A stretch of 64,000 nt of DNA. It comes from Chitinophagaceae bacterium (GTDB lineage Bacteria; Bacteroidota; Bacteroidia; Chitinophagales; Chitinophagaceae). Below are positions 44,036 through 54,089 of this stretch, one piece after another. The notes below the pieces were generated by a model, which made no database searches, was not told the origin of the DNA, and saw only the letters and a program-made list of their open reading frames with translations. The stretch covers positions 62,001 through 126,000 of the forward strand of contig JADJFD010000003.1 in the NCBI GenBank assembly GCA_016708765.1. Direction: 5' to 3'. Position numbers and translations under genes: made by a program. The first letter of the stretch is position 1. Each line of letters starts with the position of its first letter.

Positions 44036-44135
44036 AAAATATTTTTATTTTTTATATATAAAACTTTACTTACTTTCATTTTACCTTTCGAATTTACAAT
44101 ATTTACTTTAAACGAAGGATATCGAAACCAACTGA

Positions 44136-45725
44136 ATGCAACAATTGACAGCAAACGATAAAATTTCAAACCGGAAGCTTTACGTCCAAATGCTTTCAGC
44201 ATCCTCCGATAGCTATGAAATAATAGTTATTGGTGGAGGGGCAACTGGTTTAGGAATAGCTTTAGATGCAACAGCCAGAGGCTACAAAACACTTTTATTG
44301 GAACAGGCAGATTTTGCCAAAGGAACTTCAAGCCGAAGCACTAAACTGGTGCATGGCGGTGTTCGTTATTTGGCGCAAGGAGATGTAAAGTTGGTACGGG
44401 AGGCAAGCATTGAAAGAGGATTACTGCATCAGAATGCACCGCATCTTGTAAAAGATCAGACATTCATTGTTCCGGTTTACACTTTATGGGATTCGTTGAA
44501 ATATACAATTGGGCTTAAGTTATACGATTGGATTGCGGGCAAATTAGGTCTGGGCGATTCGGTGTTTATATCAAAGAAAAAAACTTTGGCTAGAATGCCG
44601 GGTATTTTAGCGAAAGGATTAAAAGGCGGTGTGTCGTACCATGACGGACAGTTTGATTACTCAAGGCTGGCTATTAATCTGGCACAAAGCATTATTGAAA
44701 ATGGCGGAGATGCTATTAACTACGTTAAGGTTGTTAACCTGCTAAAGGATGAAAATGGAAATGTAAATGGTGTGCTTGCTTCCGATACCGAAACAGGCGA
44801 AACCTTTTCGTTTAAAACAAAAGCAGTAGTGAACGCAACGGGAGTTTTTGTAGATGATATTTTAATGATGGACAAGCCTGGCAGTGATAAGACAATTTGT
44901 GTAAGCCAAGGTGTTCATATCGTATTGAATAAAGAATTTTATCCATCGGAAGAAGCCTTGATGATTCCTAAAACAAGTGATGGCCGAGTATTGTTTGCAG
45001 TGCCTTGGCACAATAAAGTAGTAGTAGGAACTACTGATACTCCAATCGAAGAAGCATCGCTAGAACCACATGCATTGGAGAAAGAAATCTCATTCATTTT
45101 ACAAACAGCAGGAGCTTATTTGGAAAAAAAACCAAAACGTAGCGATGTACTCAGTGTATTTGCAGGACTAAGGCCGTTGGCTGCCCCGCAAAAAGGTGAA
45201 CAAAAAACAAAAGAAATTTCCCGCAGTCATAAAATTATTGTTTCCTCTTCTCATCTTTTTACCATTCTTGGAGGCAAGTGGACAACTTATAGAAAGATGG
45301 GCGAGGACATGGTAAACAGAATTGAAAAAGATTTAAGCTGGCAACATATAAAACCAGCAACAGCTAATTTATCAATCCACGGATTCGAAAAAAATATGGA
45401 CTGGAACGATCCACTCTATTTTTATGGGAGTGATGCAAAATTAATTCGCCAACAAATGAATGGTGATGCTAATGTATGGATAAGTGAAGAGTTGAAAATT
45501 CACAAAACGCAGATTAGCTGGGCGGTTGAACATGAAATGGCAAGAACGGTAGAAGATTTTTTATCAAGAAGAACAAGAGCCTTGCTTTTAAACGCAAGAG
45601 AGAGTTGCCGTATCGCACCTGAAGTAGCTGCTGTTATGGCAAAGGCTTTAGGTAGAGACACAGCATGGGAAGATGAGCAGGTCAGGTTGTTTAATCAATT
45701 AGCGGAGCAATATATTTTGAACTAA
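44136..45725 (+). CDS. glpD: Glycerol-3-phosphate dehydrogenase/oxidase (FAD)
   Basis: Oxidises glycerol-3-phosphate to dihydroxyacetone phosphate at the membrane. The 529-residue product has the N-terminal FAD motif IIVIGGGATGLGIALDATAR, the flavin-binding region KGTSSRSTKLVHGGVRYLAQ, the substrate part (LFAVPWHNKVVVGTTDTPIE, SVFAGLRPLAAPQKGEQKTK, ILGGKWTTYRKMGEDMVNRI) and the C-terminal cap (EMARTVEDFLSRRTRALLLN). ATG 44136 is chosen because it lies downstream of the proposed promoter. First gene of the plus-strand locus. Confidence 0.96.
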   Translation: MQQLTANDKISNRKLYVQMLSASSDSYEIIVIGGGATGLGIALDATARGYKTLLLEQADFAKGTSSRSTKLVHGGVRYLAQGDVKLVREASIERGLLHQNAPHLVKDQTFIVPVYTLWDSLKYTIGLKLYDWIAGKLGLGDSVFISKKKTLARMPGILAKGLKGGVSYHDGQFDYSRLAINLAQSIIENGGDAINYVKVVNLLKDENGNVNGVLASDTETGETFSFKTKAVVNATGVFVDDILMMDKPGSDKTICVSQGVHIVLNKEFYPSEEALMIPKTSDGRVLFAVPWHNKVVVGTTDTPIEEASLEPHALEKEISFILQTAGAYLEKKPKRSDVLSVFAGLRPLAAPQKGEQKTKEISRSHKIIVSSSHLFTILGGKWTTYRKMGEDMVNRIEKDLSWQHIKPATANLSIHGFEKNMDWNDPLYFYGSDAKLIRQQMNGDANVWISEELKIHKTQISWAVEHEMARTVEDFLSRRTRALLLNARESCRIAPEVAAVMAKALGRDTAWEDEQVRLFNQLAEQYILN

Positions 45726-45932
45726 GGATTGTTAATAACGAGTAATAGCAAATTAACTATTACATAATAACTGATAACGATTGCATATATGAAACTATTA
45801 TTTCTTTGCAGGCAGGAAAAAAGGAAACCGGTTGTTCAAAGGCAGCCATTTTCTGGAGAATTGATTTCTTCTCATTGTACATTGCCTGCCATTTCTTTTT
45901 TTTATTTTTTCAACCTTAATAATTTAATCTTT
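45726..45932 (+). other. Intergenic leader of susC, possible RNA structure
   Basis: A 207-bp gap between glpD and the chosen susC start. It contains TAATAG/CTATTA inverted arms (45745-45765), the operator-like GGTTGTTCAAA (45830-45840) and a long-range pair GGCAGG (45811-45816) / CCTGCC (45886-45891) followed by a T-rich tract. An in-frame ATG at 45789 would add 48 residues with no signal-peptide character and is rejected. Could be an attenuator; unproven. Confidence 0.35.
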
Positions 45933-48900
45933 ATGAGATTGCTAACAACTGCTGCAAAAAAATTACTTGCAGGTCCCCGCTTGTTGCTGGCTTGTTTTCT
46001 TCTAACCTTCAGCATTGCTGTTTCGGCACAGGAAAAAACAGTTAGTGGTGTAGTGAAAAACCCTGAAGATGCCTCGCCTATTGCCAATGCAACAGTTCAA
46101 ATTAAAGGAACAAAGATTGGTACACTTACAGATGATAAAGGTGCTTACTCTTTAAAAGCTAATGACAACCAAACTCTCGTTATTTCTGCTGTTGGCTTTG
46201 CTACCGTAGAAATAAAAGTGGGCAATAAATCTTCCATCAATGTTGATTTGGTAAACATGAATAAAGAAATGGAAGGAGTAGTGGTTACGGCACTTGGTAT
46301 TAAACGGGATGAAAAAGCATTGGGCTATTCTGTCTCAAAAGTTAAAGGGGAGGATATTACAGAAGCCATGTCAAACAACTGGACCAACGCATTAACAGGC
46401 AAAGTGGCCGGATTAAATTTAATAAAGTCAGGTGGTGGCCCGGCCGGTAGTAATAAAATAATATTAAGAGGAGAAAATTCGTTAGCCGGAAACAGTGAAG
46501 CATTGATTGTGGTAGATGGTGTTATTATCAGCAGTAGCAGTGGTCAGCAAACAGGTACAGGCAGTACTTCTTACCTTCAGAGTGATTCACCTGTTGACTT
46601 TGGATCAAGCCTAAATGATATTAATCCAGAAGACATTGAAAGTGTATCAGTATTAAAAGGGCCGGGTGCATCAGCACTTTATGGAGCAAGGGGTGCTAAT
46701 GGTGCCATCATCATTACTACCAAGTCAGGAAGCAGTCGCCAAAAAGGATTGGGGATTACTTACAATCTTAATGCTTCCATCGACAGAGTAAACCGTTGGA
46801 TGGATTATCAGAATGAATATGGGCAAGGCACAAGCGGACAAGATACCTGGTACTCGTACAATGCCAGTGAGGATGGACCCAGTACAAGAAGTACCAGTTC
46901 TGCATGGGGCCCTCGTTTTGCAGGTCAGTCCTATTATCAATACGATCCTGTTACTGGAACGAAATCTGCCACAAGATTACCCTGGGTTCCTTACGAAAGA
47001 AACCGGAAAGATTTTTTTGAAACCGGACACACACTGATCAACTCTATTACTATTGATGGAGGAAATGCAAATACATCTGTTCGTCTTTCCTTAACTAATC
47101 TTAATAATACATGGATAGTTCCGAATACCGGCTACAAAAGAAATACGGTGGCACTATCTGTTTCGCATAAACTTTCTGATAAATTACAGTTAGCTGCTAA
47201 AGTTAACTACACCAATAAAGTTTCTGATAATCTTCCTTCCACAGGCTATAACAATCAATCCATCATGTATTTTATCCGTGGATTAACACCCAATGTGAAT
47301 CTTGATTGGATAAAGCCTCTCTGGACAAATGATACGTTGGTAAATATTTCTCAAAATCAACCCTTCAGCAGTTTGCTGGACAATCCTTATGTAATTGCCA
47401 ACGCAATGCTGAATAAATCAAATCGCAATGGTGTAATCGGCAATGTGTCTGCCACTTATAATTTCACTAAAGACTTCAGCATTGCTATAAAAACGGCGTT
47501 AGATTATTCCTCAGAGGCCCGTTCTCAACAACGGCCATTTGATACCAATAAATTCCCTGACGGAATGTTCCGTTCGCAAAATATATTTACACAAGAGCTT
47601 AATACAGATTTCTTAATCCGGTATGGCAGAGATATCGGGAAAAAATTCAATGTAGTTGTTTCTGGCGGAGGTAGCCAGATGCGTAACAAATATATAAGGG
47701 ATGAATTGCGTGCCGACCAATTAAACCTGCCAGGATACTATAACCTTGCGAATAGCAAAAACCCATTAGTTGCGTTGCCTTACAGAGCAAACTATAGAGT
47801 AAATAGTTTTTATGGTTTAGCACAAATAAGTTTTGATAAATTTTTATTCTTCGATGCTACGGCACGACAAGACTGGGCCAGCACATTAGCAACACCTCCT
47901 TCTCCTACCAACGAAGGTTCTGTTGCCAACACAGGTTTCTTTTATTCATCTTTTAATCTGAGTGCTGTTCTTTCAGAAAAAATAAAACTACCGGCAGCCA
48001 TTTCATTTCTTAAAGTTCGTGGCTCATTAGCAGGTGTTGGTAGTGGTGGCATTACTCCGTATAAAACTTCTTTTACTTATAACCCAACTTTGTTTTCCGG
48101 GGGTTTAACAAATCCTCCTGCTATTGCAAATCCTAATCTTCAATCATTGTTAACTCAAAGTGTAGAATTTGGATTGGATGTTCGATTCTTGAAAAATAGA
48201 TTGGGCTTAGATGTTGCGGTATATAAAAACAATACCAAAAAACAAATATTGGATATTCCTATCGATAGATCGTCAGGTTATTCTGCTACGGTAGGCAATG
48301 CCGGTTTAGTAAGAAACACAGGAATAGAAGTCCAGTTGAATGGAACCGTTTTACAATCACCAAAAGGATTTAACTGGAATATATTTGGAACGTATGCCGC
48401 CAATCGCAACAAAGTGGTATCACTTATTGAGGGGATTGATGTATATGTTATGTCTGTAGGCCCGGCAAACCGTGGTTCTATTCAGGCAGTGCCTGGTGGC
48501 AGAATGGGCGACCTTTATGGCATTGGTTATAACAGAGCTCCTGATGGACAAATAATATATAATGCGCAGGGCTTACCTACCAGAACTACCGAAATAAAAT
48601 ACCTCGGAAATACTACACCTGATTGGAAAGGAAGTTTTGGCAGCGAATTCAAATACAAAAATTTCCGCTTGAACTTCCTGATGGATGGACAGTTTGGAGG
48701 CGTTGCATACTCACTTACCCATGCCGTATTAATGGAAGAAGGTAAATTAAATAAAACATTACCTGGCCGTTACAACGGAATTGTTGGTGATGGCGTTCAA
48801 TATGATGCCGTTAATGACAAGTATGTTCCTAATACTATTGTGGCTACTAACATACAAGCTTATTATGATGCACATTTTAACCGGGATAATGTAGAAGCCA

Positions 48901-49157
48901 ATACGTTTAGTACCGATTTCATTAAACTAAGAGAAGTACGTTTTGATTATACGTTCGCCAAAAAACTGGTAAGCAAATTAAAATTACAAAGAGCCACATT
49001 GGGTGCATATGGCCGTGACTTATTTGTGATTACTAAATGGCCCGGTTATGACCCTGAATTTGGTACACTGGAAAATGGAACGATCAATGCAGGTTTTGAA
49101 ATTGCGCAGTTCCCCTCTACCCGTACCATGGGGCTTTCATTAACCGTAGGTTTTTAA
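45933..49157 (+). CDS. SusC/RagA-type TonB-linked outer-membrane transporter
   Basis: A 1074-residue TonB-dependent porin of the SusC family. The signal peptide spans LLAGPRLLLACFLLTFSIAV. A carboxypeptidase-regulatory-like domain follows (VSGVVKNPEDASPIANATVQ, LVISAVGFATVEIKVGN), then the SusC plug signature (ANGAIIITTKSG, SVSVLKGPGASALYGARGA, LIVVDGVIISS) and a large barrel ending SLTVGF. It pairs with the SusD-like lipoprotein directly downstream to capture a ligand at the cell surface. Its place within a glycerol/phosphodiester operon suggests a glycerol-phosphate-containing substrate rather than a plain glycan (inferred). Confidence 0.95.
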   Translation: MRLLTTAAKKLLAGPRLLLACFLLTFSIAVSAQEKTVSGVVKNPEDASPIANATVQIKGTKIGTLTDDKGAYSLKANDNQTLVISAVGFATVEIKVGNKSSINVDLVNMNKEMEGVVVTALGIKRDEKALGYSVSKVKGEDITEAMSNNWTNALTGKVAGLNLIKSGGGPAGSNKIILRGENSLAGNSEALIVVDGVIISSSSGQQTGTGSTSYLQSDSPVDFGSSLNDINPEDIESVSVLKGPGASALYGARGANGAIIITTKSGSSRQKGLGITYNLNASIDRVNRWMDYQNEYGQGTSGQDTWYSYNASEDGPSTRSTSSAWGPRFAGQSYYQYDPVTGTKSATRLPWVPYERNRKDFFETGHTLINSITIDGGNANTSVRLSLTNLNNTWIVPNTGYKRNTVALSVSHKLSDKLQLAAKVNYTNKVSDNLPSTGYNNQSIMYFIRGLTPNVNLDWIKPLWTNDTLVNISQNQPFSSLLDNPYVIANAMLNKSNRNGVIGNVSATYNFTKDFSIAIKTALDYSSEARSQQRPFDTNKFPDGMFRSQNIFTQELNTDFLIRYGRDIGKKFNVVVSGGGSQMRNKYIRDELRADQLNLPGYYNLANSKNPLVALPYRANYRVNSFYGLAQISFDKFLFFDATARQDWASTLATPPSPTNEGSVANTGFFYSSFNLSAVLSEKIKLPAAISFLKVRGSLAGVGSGGITPYKTSFTYNPTLFSGGLTNPPAIANPNLQSLLTQSVEFGLDVRFLKNRLGLDVAVYKNNTKKQILDIPIDRSSGYSATVGNAGLVRNTGIEVQLNGTVLQSPKGFNWNIFGTYAANRNKVVSLIEGIDVYVMSVGPANRGSIQAVPGGRMGDLYGIGYNRAPDGQIIYNAQGLPTRTTEIKYLGNTTPDWKGSFGSEFKYKNFRLNFLMDGQFGGVAYSLTHAVLMEEGKLNKTLPGRYNGIVGDGVQYDAVNDKYVPNTIVATNIQAYYDAHFNRDNVEANTFSTDFIKLREVRFDYTFAKKLVSKLKLQRATLGAYGRDLFVITKWPGYDPEFGTLENGTINAGFEIAQFPSTRTMGLSLTVGF

Positions 49158-49183
49158 TTGTTAACCCATTTAAAAAAAACAAC

Positions 49184-50662
49184 ATGAAACGATTCAAACA
49201 AATAATGCTTGGTGCCCTTACAGCAGGAATACTTTTATCATCCTGCACCAAAGATTTTGAAGATGTAAATACTAATCCCAATACACTTCCGGAAACAAGA
49301 CCGGAGTTGCTGTTGGAATCGGCCATTTTTGCACTAAAAACAGCAACTCAAACCAGAGAGCATCGTCTTATACATGAAATGATGCAGGTGCATGTTACAT
49401 TAAGCAACTCTGATGAAATTCATCGCTACATTATTCGTCCTTCCGAGTCGGATTATATGTGGAATGTTTGGTACACACAATTAACAAACATCAAAGATGT
49501 CTATACCTCTGCAAAAAATCTGGTACTACTTCCCAACCAGACTTACAATGCATCTTACATGGGTATTTCCCGTATTCTTGAAGCATGGGTAACATCATTG
49601 ATAACAGATACCTACGGCAATGTGCCTTACACAGAAGCAAACAGAGGCCGAACAGATAATATCTTTCAACCAAAATTTGATGATCAGAAAAGTATCTACG
49701 ACAGTTTATTTGTACGTTTAGAAGAAGCCAATACATTGCTGGCACAAAATCTGGCTTTACCTGCAGCCCTTATGACTAGAGATCCATTATTTGCAGGAGA
49801 TATAATCAAGTGGAGAAAGTTTGGCAACAGTTTGTATTTACGTTTATTGCTCCGTGCATCTGGAAGAGCAGAAAGTAATGCGGCTGCAAAAATTCAACAG
49901 ATGGTGGTAACTAGTCCGGCTACCTATCCTATTATGGCGAGTAACGCAGAATCTGCAATACTTCGTTTTACTACAACTGCACCTTTCCTCTCTGCATTTA
50001 GTACTTATCGAGATTTTGATTTCAGTGGTGAAAATGGTTTTACAGAATTTTTTATCAATACATTAAACGGATGGACGGACCCACGACTTACCAAATGGGC
50101 CACGACTGTTGGTGGTGTGTATGTTGGTATTCCAAGTGGTTATGCTCCCGGAGCCCAGCAAGACAGGCAATCGTATTATTTAGCAGCTTTAAAAAACGAA
50201 CCATTAACAGGCAATATTTTAAGCTATGCAGAATTGCAATTCATATTGGCAGAAGCAGCTGTTAGAGGTTTTGTTACTCCTGCGAATGCAAAAACCTATT
50301 ATGAAAATGGTGTAAACAACGCTATTACTAATTGGGCATTAACAGTTCCTGCAGGGCATCTTACAAAGCCCGGTGTTATTTGGGTGGATGCAGAAACTAA
50401 CGAACAGAAAATCAACAAAATTGTAACTCAGAAATATTTCACTTATTTCTTTACCGATTTTCAATCCTGGTTCGAACATCGCCGTACAGGCTACCCCACA
50501 TTACCAGCCGGCGTAGGCTTGCAAAATGGAGGTGTAATGCCAACAAGATTTGTTTATCCGGTTGCTGTGCAATCATTAAATAAAACAAATTATGATGCAG
50601 CAGTGGCAGGAATGGGTGGCCCTGATAATATGAGCACTAAAGTTTGGTGGGACGTAAACTAA
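49184..50662 (+). CDS. SusD/RagB-family substrate-binding lipoprotein (SusD-like_2)
   Basis: A 492-residue outer-membrane lipoprotein (ALTAGILLSSCTKDFED, lipidated Cys) of the SusD-like_2 type. Motifs: FEDVNTNPNTLPETRPELLL, MGISRILEAWVTSLITDTYG, NVPYTEANRG, GDIIKWRKFGNSLYLRLLLR, ILSYAELQFILAEAAVRGFV, FQSWFEHRRTGYPTLPAGVG. TPR-like helical scaffold that lids the SusC transporter and binds substrate. Twenty-six bases after susC. Confidence 0.95.
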   Translation: MKRFKQIMLGALTAGILLSSCTKDFEDVNTNPNTLPETRPELLLESAIFALKTATQTREHRLIHEMMQVHVTLSNSDEIHRYIIRPSESDYMWNVWYTQLTNIKDVYTSAKNLVLLPNQTYNASYMGISRILEAWVTSLITDTYGNVPYTEANRGRTDNIFQPKFDDQKSIYDSLFVRLEEANTLLAQNLALPAALMTRDPLFAGDIIKWRKFGNSLYLRLLLRASGRAESNAAAKIQQMVVTSPATYPIMASNAESAILRFTTTAPFLSAFSTYRDFDFSGENGFTEFFINTLNGWTDPRLTKWATTVGGVYVGIPSGYAPGAQQDRQSYYLAALKNEPLTGNILSYAELQFILAEAAVRGFVTPANAKTYYENGVNNAITNWALTVPAGHLTKPGVIWVDAETNEQKINKIVTQKYFTYFFTDFQSWFEHRRTGYPTLPAGVGLQNGGVMPTRFVYPVAVQSLNKTNYDAAVAGMGGPDNMSTKVWWDVN

Positions 50663-50692
50663 TATCAATTTCAAATCCTTCAATCCAAAAAA

Positions 50693-51976
50693 ATGAATAC
50701 AATTAAAATAATAAGAACGGCATCAGCGATTTGCTTGCTACTGCTTTGCTTGCAATCTTGCGTTAAGGATTACGAAAATCCTGCCGCAGGCACTACCGGC
50801 GAGCTGATGACTTTATTTGCCCTAAAACAAAACTACCAGGGCAGTGAAGTTACATTGGGTGGTGATGTAACCGGCGGTGCTTCTAAAATTCAAGGGATTG
50901 TGATCTCTGATAAAACAGGTTATAATATTGAACCGGGAACATTTGTATTGCAGCAAACATTTACCTCCTCTAATTCAGCTGGAGATATTACCCGTGGTGT
51001 AGTGATAAAAATGAATAGCGGAACAGCTGATTATAATTTTGGTGACTCGCTGGTAATAAATATAAATGGGGCAAAACTTGATCGCATTAATGGCAAGTTG
51101 ACTATCAGCGGTATCACTACAGATAAAATAACAACTATCGCCCCCAATAAAGTTCCATTGGTTCGCTTCGTTAATCAGGGAATATTGGGTGTAAATATGG
51201 AACAGTATGAATCAACTCTTATTTCTATGCATGCAGATGTGGTAGATTATGCAGTAGGTACTACTTTTTCTGGTTTGCGAAAACTAAAAGATAATACCGG
51301 ACCAGATGTGTATGTAAATACATTGCCTACCGCTTCTTTCGCTGGAACACAAGTTCCAGTTAATGCACAATTTAATGGTATCGCTACATATGTTAACGAA
51401 TCGGGAAAAGATACAAGCGGTGCAAAGAAGACGATCATGTTAAGAACCAGTGCGGATGTTCAATTTGTAAGTGGTGCATTGTACGCTGGTTTTCCCGAAA
51501 GTTTTGAAACACCGGATGCTGCTACAAAAGCAAGTTATAACAGTGGTACAAATTTGATAACTGCCGGTACCGGCACATGGTATTTGCTACAGGCAATACT
51601 TGCCAATACAGTACTTAGCGACAAATTTAATGTGCCGGGTAAACAATGTATTCGGATGCAGCAAAATTTAACGACCAGTGGATATGTTCAAATGAACTTC
51701 GATGTGCCAAACGGTGCTTCTAAAGTAACTGTGTTTTATGGTAAGTATGCCACCGATGCAAGAAGTACATTTAGGTTAGAATCTTCAATAAATGGCGGAA
51801 CAACTTGGCTTGCGGTTGGTTCAAATATTACAGATATGCCAGATAAAGGAAACAAACAAGCAAGTTGGGCTGTAAACTTTACCGTCCCGGTTCGGTTCCG
51901 TATTAATAAAGTGGGCACCGGCACTTCCAACAATGGAAGATTAGCAATTGAAGATTTTGCAATTTACAGGAACTAA
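50693..51976 (+). CDS. DUF5689 surface lipoprotein
   Basis: A 427-residue lipoprotein (AICLLLLCLQSCVKDYE). The N-terminal half matches DUF5689: LMTLFALKQNYQGSEVTLGG, IQGIVISDKTGYNIEPGTFV, FGDSLVININGAKLDRINGK. The C-terminal half is a jelly-roll-like sandwich (YAGFPESFETPDAATKASYN, FRLESSINGGTTWLAVGSNI, RFRINKVGTGTSNNGRLAIE). Lipoproteins of this family commonly follow SusCD pairs and are thought to assist substrate binding at the surface. Exact role unknown. Confidence 0.85.
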   Translation: MNTIKIIRTASAICLLLLCLQSCVKDYENPAAGTTGELMTLFALKQNYQGSEVTLGGDVTGGASKIQGIVISDKTGYNIEPGTFVLQQTFTSSNSAGDITRGVVIKMNSGTADYNFGDSLVININGAKLDRINGKLTISGITTDKITTIAPNKVPLVRFVNQGILGVNMEQYESTLISMHADVVDYAVGTTFSGLRKLKDNTGPDVYVNTLPTASFAGTQVPVNAQFNGIATYVNESGKDTSGAKKTIMLRTSADVQFVSGALYAGFPESFETPDAATKASYNSGTNLITAGTGTWYLLQAILANTVLSDKFNVPGKQCIRMQQNLTTSGYVQMNFDVPNGASKVTVFYGKYATDARSTFRLESSINGGTTWLAVGSNITDMPDKGNKQASWAVNFTVPVRFRINKVGTGTSNNGRLAIEDFAIYRN

Positions 51977-51996
51977 GAACTTAGATTTTACCAATT

Positions 51997-53415
51997 ATGA
52001 AGCGGAGAAATTTTATATATAACCTAACAGCTCTTACCAGTGGTCTCATCGTGGTTGGTAAATTGCCAGCAAATACTATTACCAATAATTCAAGTACGCT
52101 AAAAGGAAGAGTAACGGCCAACAATAAAGGTATAAGCGGAGTAGTAGTAAGTGATGGCTATTCGGTAGTTGCTACTGATAGTAAAGGCCAATATGAAATT
52201 ACTCCTAATGCCGATGCAAGGGCGGTTTTTGTAAGCACACCAGCCGGTTATGAATTTAATCATGATAAATGTATTGCCCGTCATTACAGTTTGCTTAAGA
52301 AAAATGACGAAACAAAAATTGATTTCGAATTAACACCACTTGGTAAAGATGATAACGAACACCAATTTCTAATTTGGGCTGATCCGCAGGTAAAAAATGA
52401 TAGTGATGTAGAAAAGATGATGAGTGAATCGGCGAGTGATGTAAAGAAGTTGGTTGCTGCTGCCGGATCAGGTACTTTGATGCATGGTATTACAGTTGGC
52501 GATATTGTTTGGGACGAACATAAATATTATCCTGATTACGATAAGGCAGTTAAGAAAATGGGTATCCCGTTTTTTCAATGCCTGGGCAATCATGATATGG
52601 ATTATAACAAAGGAGGCGATGAAACTTCTGATGTAACGTTCCAGCAAAACTATGGCCCAACTTATTATTCTTTCAACAGAGGGCAATTGCATTATGTAGT
52701 GATGGACAATGTCCGTTATCTTGGTAAGGATAGAAACTATGATGGCTTCTTTCAGCAAAATCAATTGGACTGGCTGCAAAAGAATCTTTCTTTTGTTCCA
52801 AAGGATAAACTTATCATTCTTAGCGTACACATACCAGTACATAGTGGTACAAAAAATAAAGAAGCATTATATAGTTTACTGGAAGGAAGAAATGTTCATA
52901 TCATGTCAGGGCATACACATTACCATGTAAATGCTATTAAGGATAACATTTACGAACATAATCATGGCACTGTATGCGGCGCTTGGTGGACGGGGCCAAT
53001 CTGTGGCGATGGTACACCTTGCGGCTATGGGGTTTATAAAGCAAAAGGAAAAGAATTAAGCTGGCATTATCAATCTACAGGTGAAGACAAAGATCATCAG
53101 TTTTCAATTCATGCAAATGATTATAACGATAAAGAAAAACAAATACAGGTAAACATCTGGAACTATGATCCGGCATGGAAAACAGAATACTGGATTGATG
53201 GAAAAAGTAAAGGGCCGTTAGAACAATTTGAAGGGTTCGACCCTTTGGCTTATGCAACATTACTTGGACCAGAACTTCCAAAACCAAGAGGATTTGCTGA
53301 GCCAAGAAAGACAGATCATTTATTTAAAGCAATTGTACCTTCAACAGCTAAGAAAGTAAAAATTGTTGTTACCGACAGGTTTGGAAAAAAATTTACAGCT
53401 ACACATAAAATATAA
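51997..53415 (+). CDS. Calcineurin-like phosphoesterase, secreted
   Basis: A 472-residue metallophosphoesterase with three parts: N-terminal beta domain (LKGRVTANNKGISGVVVSDG), the calcineurin core (FLIWADPQVKNDSDVEKMMS, HGITVGDIVWDEHKYYPDYD, FFQCLGNHDMDYNKGGDETS, ILSVHIPVHSGTKNK, HIMSGHTHYHVNAI) and a C-terminal calcineurin_C domain (GTVCGAWWTGPICGDGTPCG, YGVYKAKGKELSWHYQSTGE). The metal ligands D, GNHD, H and GHTH are present. The N-terminus (RRNFIYNLTALTSGLIVVGK) resembles a Tat-like or uncleaved signal. Likely cleaves a phosphodiester or monoester in the periplasm; the substrate is inferred from the operon. Confidence 0.9.
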   Translation: MKRRNFIYNLTALTSGLIVVGKLPANTITNNSSTLKGRVTANNKGISGVVVSDGYSVVATDSKGQYEITPNADARAVFVSTPAGYEFNHDKCIARHYSLLKKNDETKIDFELTPLGKDDNEHQFLIWADPQVKNDSDVEKMMSESASDVKKLVAAAGSGTLMHGITVGDIVWDEHKYYPDYDKAVKKMGIPFFQCLGNHDMDYNKGGDETSDVTFQQNYGPTYYSFNRGQLHYVVMDNVRYLGKDRNYDGFFQQNQLDWLQKNLSFVPKDKLIILSVHIPVHSGTKNKEALYSLLEGRNVHIMSGHTHYHVNAIKDNIYEHNHGTVCGAWWTGPICGDGTPCGYGVYKAKGKELSWHYQSTGEDKDHQFSIHANDYNDKEKQIQVNIWNYDPAWKTEYWIDGKSKGPLEQFEGFDPLAYATLLGPELPKPRGFAEPRKTDHLFKAIVPSTAKKVKIVVTDRFGKKFTATHKI

Positions 53416-53418
53416 CGA

Positions 53419-54089
53419 ATGAAGAATGTTGCATTAATTATTGCTGCTGTTTTTATTTCATTTGTTGCAATCTGTCAACAAACAAAATGGGATAGTACAT
53501 ACAGGCCGGGAAACTATGATCAGAAAGTGGCTAATTTTCGCAGCTATCCGAATTCAAAAAAGGATATAGTTTTTTTGGGCAATAGCATTACTGATTATGG
53601 AGAGTGGACTGAACTGTTACAATTACCCGAAGCAAAGAACCGCGGTATTTCCGGCGACATTACATTTGGTATATTAGAAAGATTGGACGAGGTTACAGAA
53701 GGCAGTCCGGCTAAAATTTTTATTCTTATCGGTATTAATGACATTGCAAGAAATATTCCTGATTCGGTGATATTGGATAATTACAAAAAAATTATTCAGC
53801 GGATAAAAAAATCTTCGAAGCGAACTAAAATTTATTTCAATACGCTGATTCCTGTCAATAACACATTTCCAGATAGAGCCCATTTTAATAAGGACGAACA
53901 TATTGCTGCTGTAAATATTGGGTTGAAAAAACTTTGTGAAGCAGAAAAGTTACGTTGATAGACATTCATCCGCATTATGAAGGAGAAGACATGAAATTAG
54001 ATAAGTCTATGACATACGATGGCCTACACCTCAATGCTGAAGGCTATAAAAAGTGGGCATTTATTCTTCAACCTTATTTAAAAAACTAA
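53419..54089 (+). CDS. SGNH/GDSL hydrolase; single-base frameshift near 53955
   Basis: A secreted hydrolase (signal peptide VALIIAAVFISFVAICQQ) of the SGNH family. Block I is IVFLGNSITDYGEW (catalytic Ser), block II GISGDITFGIL, block III ILIGINDIARNIPD and block V DGLHLNAEGYKKW (catalytic Asp/His). Block V lies in a second frame: the frame breaks at TT 53955-53956, where one more T gives RLIDIHPHYEGEDMKLDKSM through to the stop at 54087-54089. The corrected product is 223 residues and complete. The unbroken part alone lacks the catalytic His. Likely an esterase acting on an acyl or acetyl ester of the same substrate. Confidence 0.88.

Noticed and set aside
45789..45932. Upstream ATG for SusC
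   Set aside because: The extra 48 residues lack signal-peptide character, whereas a clean signal peptide starts at 45933.
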